Source: Taishania sp964580465 (GTDB lineage: Bacteria > Bacteroidota > Bacteroidia > Flavobacteriales_D > Crocinitomicaceae). Taken from it: 64,000 nt of DNA. Shown one piece after another: positions 60,757 to 64,000 of the stretch. A model generated the notes under the pieces. It ran no database searches and had not been told where the DNA came from. It saw nothing but the letters and a program-made list of their open reading frames with translations. The stretch lies in contig CAZOKJ010000001.1 in assembly GCA_964580465.1 (NCBI GenBank), positions 123,749 to 187,748 of the forward strand, written 5' to 3'. A program made the translations under genes and the position numbers. How positions within the stretch are numbered: the first letter of the stretch is position 1; each line of letters starts with the position of its first letter.

Positions 60757-62490
60757 ATGGACATGATTGCAAAAATTAGTTTCTTTTTCTTTTTAACTTT
60801 TTCCTTTTCCTTAATTGCTTCTCCAGGTGACACAACTCGTGTACGTGTGCATAATGCTGTCGATATGGTTTGGAATGAAGGTTATGTTGAGACGGCTCAT
60901 TTTCCCACAGATGGAAAAACGTATTCTAAAATTTTGATGCATTATACTTTGGCATGTGCTTCTAAAGGTTGTGGAGATTGGGATTATACCACTAAAATTG
61001 ATTTGTTGGTACCTGTGCGTGGTTGGGATAGTGTGCCTACAATTACAGTTCACAGTGAACAGCCTTATGTGGCGGATACTACTTGGAAGCTTGTTGGGAA
61101 AAATGAAACATTTGAATTGGCTCGTGTGATGACGCCCTATGGTAGTTTTATGCGCATGAGTAAAAATGGTTTTACACCTGAATGGAAACATGTACATACG
61201 TTCGATGTAACGGATTATGCACCTTTGTTAAAAGGAGATAAAGTAATACGTGCTTTTTACGATGGTTGGTCGGGAGGCTATAGTGTGACGATTGATTTTG
61301 AATTTATTGAAGGTATTCCACCGCGAGAAGTGTTGGAAGTCAGAAATTTGTGGCAAACGGATGTTAAAGGTTGGAATTATTTGAATCAAGCTGATTTTGA
61401 AACGAATTACCTGAAGCAGTTGACCGTCAATTTTCCAACAGACATGAAAGGAGCGATGCTGCGTTTTATTCCTTCTGGTCACGGTTTCGACAACACGACT
61501 TATTGCGCTGAGTTTTGTGAAAAAGAGTATTATTTAAAAGTAGATGGAAAGGAGGTTGGAAAAAATGCCATGTGGCGAACAGATTGCGGTTTGAACCCTG
61601 TTTATCCACAAGGAGGAACGTGGTTGTATGACCGTGCTAATTGGTGCCCTGGAACTCGCGCATATCCTTTTGATCATGAATTGACTCCTTTTGTTAAAGT
61701 AGGAAAAAAATATGCAATTGACATTGATTTTCAAGAAGTAACATGGGAAGGGAAACAAAATCCTATCTATATTTTAGAAACACAATTATTTATTTATGGA
61801 GAACGAAATTACCAAGTGGATGCAGCACTTAATGCGATCATTTCTCCAAGTTTAACAGATGAGTATAAACGTTTTAATCCTGTTTGTGAGTCAGCGGAAA
61901 TAGAGTTAAAGAACAATGGTGCAGCGGATTTAACTTCTGTGGACATTGCTTACACGGTGAATGAGAACGATTGGCAATTGTATCAGTGGAAAGGACGTAT
62001 GAAAACTGGAGAGAAAGAACGAGTGAAGCTTACAGTAGGTAATGCTTTGCACACACTTTCACCAAATACAACACCCCGATTCAATGTTCAATTGCTTCGA
62101 CCGAATGGAGTAGAGGATGAGCGACCATTTGATAATGCGTTGAGTTCAACATTTGAAAGCGTGCCAACCTTACCAGGTTCAATGATATTTTATTTTTACA
62201 CTAACTCAAAACCAGAGGAATCGTATTGGGAATTGTCTGAAGCGAATGGAACTATTTTACACACAAGTGAAAAAGACATGACTGCTTTTACGTTGTATAA
62301 GACTGCTTTTTCATTGTCAAAAGGATGTTACGTTTTAAAAATCAAAGACACAGGAAGAAATGGGCTTTCATTTTGGGTTAATCAGGAAGGAAATGGCTAT
62401 TTGCGATTGATGAATGATAAGAAAGAAGTAATCCATTCATTTACGCCGGACTTTGGTACAGGTATTGATTTTTACTTTAGTGTCGAATAA
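60757..62490 (+). CDS. Secreted PNGase F-like glycoamidase
   Basis: 577 residues with a signal peptide (to about LIASPG). The PNGase F catalytic domain holds the first Cys-rich part CASKGCGDWDYTTKIDLL, whose final Asp corresponds to Asp60 of the Elizabethkingia enzyme. The second part CAEFCEKEYYLKVDGKEV supplies the Glu206 equivalent, and the ending TWLYDRANWCPGTRAYP matches the conserved DRAGWCPG segment. It would remove N-glycans from glycoproteins outside the cell. The C-terminal beta-sandwich (WELSEANGTIL ... CYVLKIKDTGRNGL) resembles one in the protease at 17193-19463. No T9SS sorting domain is visible at the end. Confidence 0.87.
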   Translation: MDMIAKISFFFFLTFSFSLIASPGDTTRVRVHNAVDMVWNEGYVETAHFPTDGKTYSKILMHYTLACASKGCGDWDYTTKIDLLVPVRGWDSVPTITVHSEQPYVADTTWKLVGKNETFELARVMTPYGSFMRMSKNGFTPEWKHVHTFDVTDYAPLLKGDKVIRAFYDGWSGGYSVTIDFEFIEGIPPREVLEVRNLWQTDVKGWNYLNQADFETNYLKQLTVNFPTDMKGAMLRFIPSGHGFDNTTYCAEFCEKEYYLKVDGKEVGKNAMWRTDCGLNPVYPQGGTWLYDRANWCPGTRAYPFDHELTPFVKVGKKYAIDIDFQEVTWEGKQNPIYILETQLFIYGERNYQVDAALNAIISPSLTDEYKRFNPVCESAEIELKNNGAADLTSVDIAYTVNENDWQLYQWKGRMKTGEKERVKLTVGNALHTLSPNTTPRFNVQLLRPNGVEDERPFDNALSSTFESVPTLPGSMIFYFYTNSKPEESYWELSEANGTILHTSEKDMTAFTLYKTAFSLSKGCYVLKIKDTGRNGLSFWVNQEGNGYLRLMNDKKEVIHSFTPDFGTGIDFYFSVE

Positions 62491-62508
62491 GCAAAAACGT
62501 GAGGAAAC

Positions 62509-62539
62509 AAAAAAAGCTGTCAATTGACAGCTTTTTTTT
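62509..62539. terminator. Bidirectional terminator
   Basis: A-run plus GCTGTCAA pairs with TTGACAGC plus T-run, fully palindromic. It ends both the PNGase-like gene and tRNA-Cys. Confidence 0.9.
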
Positions 62540-62541
62540 GG

Positions 62542-62612
62542 AGGTCCCGAGCGGATTCGAACCGCTGTAGACGGTTTTGCAGACCGGTGCCTAGCCTCTC
62601 GGCCACAGGACC
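62542..62612 (-). tRNA. tRNA-Cys (anticodon GCA)
   Basis: 71 bases with acceptor GGTCCTG pairing CGGGACC, discriminator T, anticodon loop CTGCAAA and T-loop GGTTCGAATCC. CCA is not encoded. Confidence 0.96.
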
Positions 62613-62789
62613 ATTTTAAATTAACTTCCGGCTAGGGGTTGTTAATTGGAACACAAATTTACACAAAATTTCGGTATAAAGTTCATAAAGAATGAAAAAA
62701 AAATTTTTTAATAATTTTTTTTTGTTTTACTTATTGATTAACAGTGGTTTATTTTTTTAAGTTTTTATTTTTATTTTATTTTTTTAAAT

Positions 62790-62825
62790 TTTGACTTGCC
62801 AACTTAAAAAAAAGCTGTATCTTTG
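62790..62825 (+). promoter_or_regulatory. Promoter of tRNA-Lys
   Basis: TTG at 62796-62798 and TATCTTTG at 62818-62825, spacer 19. The extra TTTG at 62790 is an alternative -33 box. Confidence 0.75.
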
Positions 62826-62850
62826 CACTCCAATCTTTTAAAAAGATTTT

Positions 62851-62923
62851 GATTCCGTAGCTCAGCTGGTAGAGCAATACACTTTTAATGTATGGGCCCT
62901 GGGTTCGAATCCCAGCGGGATCA
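62851..62923 (+). tRNA. tRNA-Lys (anticodon UUU)
   Basis: 73 bases with acceptor GATTCCG pairing CGGGATC, discriminator A, anticodon loop CTTTTAA and T-arm GGGTTCGAATCCC. A putative attachment site for the element to the right. Confidence 0.96.
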
Positions 62924-62928
62924 CTTTT

Positions 62929-62953
62929 AAGCCACCAAGTAGGTGGCTTTTTT
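62929..62953 (+). terminator. tRNA-Lys terminator
   Basis: AAGCCACC pairs with GGTGGCTT around AAGTA, then a T run. Confidence 0.9.
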
Positions 62954-62994
62954 CGTTAAATCCCTCTAAATTTCAAGAAATTATTAAAATAACA

Positions 62995-63160
62995 CCGAAT
63001 TGATGTACATAAATTTTATGCCTAAAAACATAAAAAATTACAACAATTCGGTTAACAGATTAATGTCATAGATTTGTTAACCGAACAATCCTGAAACCCT
63101 TATGGTAAAAGGATTTGTTTTAAAAGAACCGAATTGGAATTAATGTTTAATCGGTTAACA
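62995..63160. repeat. Repeat cluster upstream of the recombinase (candidate integrase arm sites)
   Basis: CCGAATTG occurs at 62995-63002 and 63129-63136 (direct) and inverted at 63044-63051. TTCGGTTAACA at 63047-63057 has a perfect 11-bp inverted copy at 63075-63085, 17 bases apart; CGGTTAACA recurs at 63152-63160. Such clusters often bind the integrase and excisionase. Confidence 0.7.
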
Positions 63161-63169
63161 AAAACAAGT

Positions 63170-64000
63170 ATGAACACATCAAGAACAAACACCTTTTCCG
63201 TTCTTTTCTGGATTCACAAACAAAGAGCAAATGCCAACGGAGAAATGCCCATTTTTATGAGGATAACAGTTGACGGAAAAAGAGCAGAAATTTCCTTGCA
63301 AAGGTACATTTCAGAAAAAGACTGGGATGTCAAAGCACAGCGTGTAAAACCAAAAGCAAACCATTCTGTTGTAATCAACAACTACATGGATATGGCCAGA
63401 GGAAAAGTCCAAAGCATTTACAACCAATTGACAAGTAACGGAGAGGAAATTTCAGCGTACGCAATCAAAGAGATTTTTACAGGAAAAGAAGTGAAATCCA
63501 AAGCAAAAACAATCCTAGAAGCTTTCGACTACCACAACCTAAAACTATCCGAACAGGTCAAAATCGGAAAAGTCGTTGCAAAAACTCACACACGTTATGT
63601 CATCACCAAAAACAAAGTTTTGGCATTTATGCAACACCAATACAAAAAAGACAATATGCCCTTACCCGAAATGCGTTTGCGTTTTGTTACAGAATTTGAA
63701 CACTACCTTTTGACCGTTGACAAGCTACAATCCAACACCGCACACAAATACATCAAGAACCTCAAAAAAATTATGAATATGGCAGTTGGTTTAGATTGGA
63801 TACCAAGCAATCCTTTCAACCAGTTCAAATGTTCATACAGCAGTCCCGAAAGAGAAATTTTAAACCAGGACGAAATAAATACTTTGTTAAACAAAAAACT
63901 CCACGCTCCACGTTTGGAAGAGGTTAGAGATGTATTTATTTTTTGCTGTTATACAGGCTTTGCCTATTCCGATGTATATCAATTTCCTCACAATGCCGTG
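63170..64000 (+). CDS. Tyrosine-type site-specific recombinase, C-terminus missing
   Basis: 277 residues are visible from the ATG at 63170, and the frame is open at the window end. The start NTSRTNTFSVLFWIHKQRAN and IFMRITVDGKRAEISLQRYI form the arm-DNA-binding domain of Bacteroidota integrases, followed by the SAM-like core-binding domain (about 110-215). The catalytic domain begins with LEEVRDVFIFCCYTGFAYSDV, where the first catalytic Arg normally sits near FCCYTG(L/F)A(Y/F)SD; the rest with R-H-x-x-H and the Tyr is outside. It is of the mobile-element type, not the XerC/D house-keeping type. It integrates and excises the element. Confidence 0.92.
   Translation, partial: MNTSRTNTFSVLFWIHKQRANANGEMPIFMRITVDGKRAEISLQRYISEKDWDVKAQRVKPKANHSVVINNYMDMARGKVQSIYNQLTSNGEEISAYAIKEIFTGKEVKSKAKTILEAFDYHNLKLSEQVKIGKVVAKTHTRYVITKNKVLAFMQHQYKKDNMPLPEMRLRFVTEFEHYLLTVDKLQSNTAHKYIKNLKKIMNMAVGLDWIPSNPFNQFKCSYSSPEREILNQDEINTLLNKKLHAPRLEEVRDVFIFCCYTGFAYSDVYQFPHNAV

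Larger units (their letters stand above)
62924..64000. mobile_element. Left end of an integrative element at tRNA-Lys (cut by window edge)
   Basis: Just after tRNA-Lys the sequence changes to repeat-rich DNA followed by a tyrosine recombinase that reads away from the tRNA. Codon choice in the recombinase differs from neighbours, with more C at third positions (ATC, AAC, ACC). Insertion next to a tRNA 3' end is typical of such elements. The left boundary is set at the tRNA end by inference; the right end is outside. Confidence 0.6.

Noticed and set aside
62491..62950. tRNA array or rRNA operon
   Set aside because: Only two tRNAs on opposite strands with separate terminators; no rRNA sequence is present.

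Overview
The window is a piece of an AT-rich chromosome from a member of the Bacteroidota, most likely the order Flavobacteriales. The family is uncertain; a Fluviicola/Crocinitomicaceae-like organism would fit. Four things point there. Promoters have the Bacteroidota form, with a -7 box TAnnTTTG and a -33 TTG. A-rich leaders stand in place of Shine-Dalgarno sites. One secreted protease carries a C-terminal type IX secretion (T9SS) sorting domain. The cluster rpmB-rpmG-DUF4295(bL38)-ftsY is typical of the phylum. Most of the window is ordinary, densely packed core chromosome, with accessory DNA starting only at the right edge.

Layout. 1-1081: a glycosyltransferase cut by the window edge. 1145-7075: the PBP4-type carboxypeptidase DacB, a small PH-domain membrane protein and a 1309-residue repeat protein with an outer-membrane barrel. 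7390-11078: groES-groEL, tRNA-Leu and trigger factor, which together form a folding block. 11216-14770: a small barrel protein, then an operon of a stand-alone DsbD alpha domain, full-length DsbD and a VF530 protein. 14826-19463: two unknown exported proteins and a T9SS-secreted lysyl-endopeptidase-like protease. 19512-25261: a sulfide:quinone oxidoreductase with a previously unlisted 48-residue gene behind it, shikimate kinase, thiolase, a VanX-like dipeptidase and an aminotransferase. 25397-31452: ribosomal proteins, FtsY, a thioredoxin-fold membrane protein, an HD phosphohydrolase, DUF2147, phosphoglycerate kinase and riboflavin synthase.

32266-38083 is a clade II nitrous oxide reductase cluster, nosZ-(4-TM protein)-nosL-nosD-nosF-nosY. 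38091-40477 holds murQ, a PyrR-like phosphoribosyltransferase and a heptosyltransferase. 40808-45475 is the rimP-nusA-infB translation operon, with a terminator-like hairpin in its leader. 45511-60626 holds a 1205-residue NtrY-like histidine kinase abutting an LD-carboxypeptidase gene, then yraN, recA, bcp, a SpoIID-like protein, surE-(membrane protein)-lpxB, arginine decarboxylase, an ArsC-like protein and prfB. 60757-62923 holds a PNGase F homologue, tRNA-Cys and tRNA-Lys. From about 62924 an integrative element begins: a cluster of inverted and direct repeats, then a tyrosine recombinase cut by the window edge, next to tRNA-Lys.

How the parts work together. The nos genes reduce N2O to N2 and supply the copper-site maturation machinery. 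DsbD and its extra alpha domain deliver reductant to the periplasm. The sulfide:quinone oxidoreductase feeds electrons to quinones. The promoters of these three respiratory or redox units each have a dyad of CRP/FNR spacing centred 29.5-30.5 bp upstream of the -7 box, and none has a clear -33 box. This suggests a shared regulator family, and I consider it the most useful hidden signal here. I did not find a wholly new defence or genetic system. The most novel proteins are the 1309-residue barrel/Ig/cysteine-repeat protein, the nos membrane protein, the 48-residue protein behind sqr, and a domain shared by the two secreted hydrolases.
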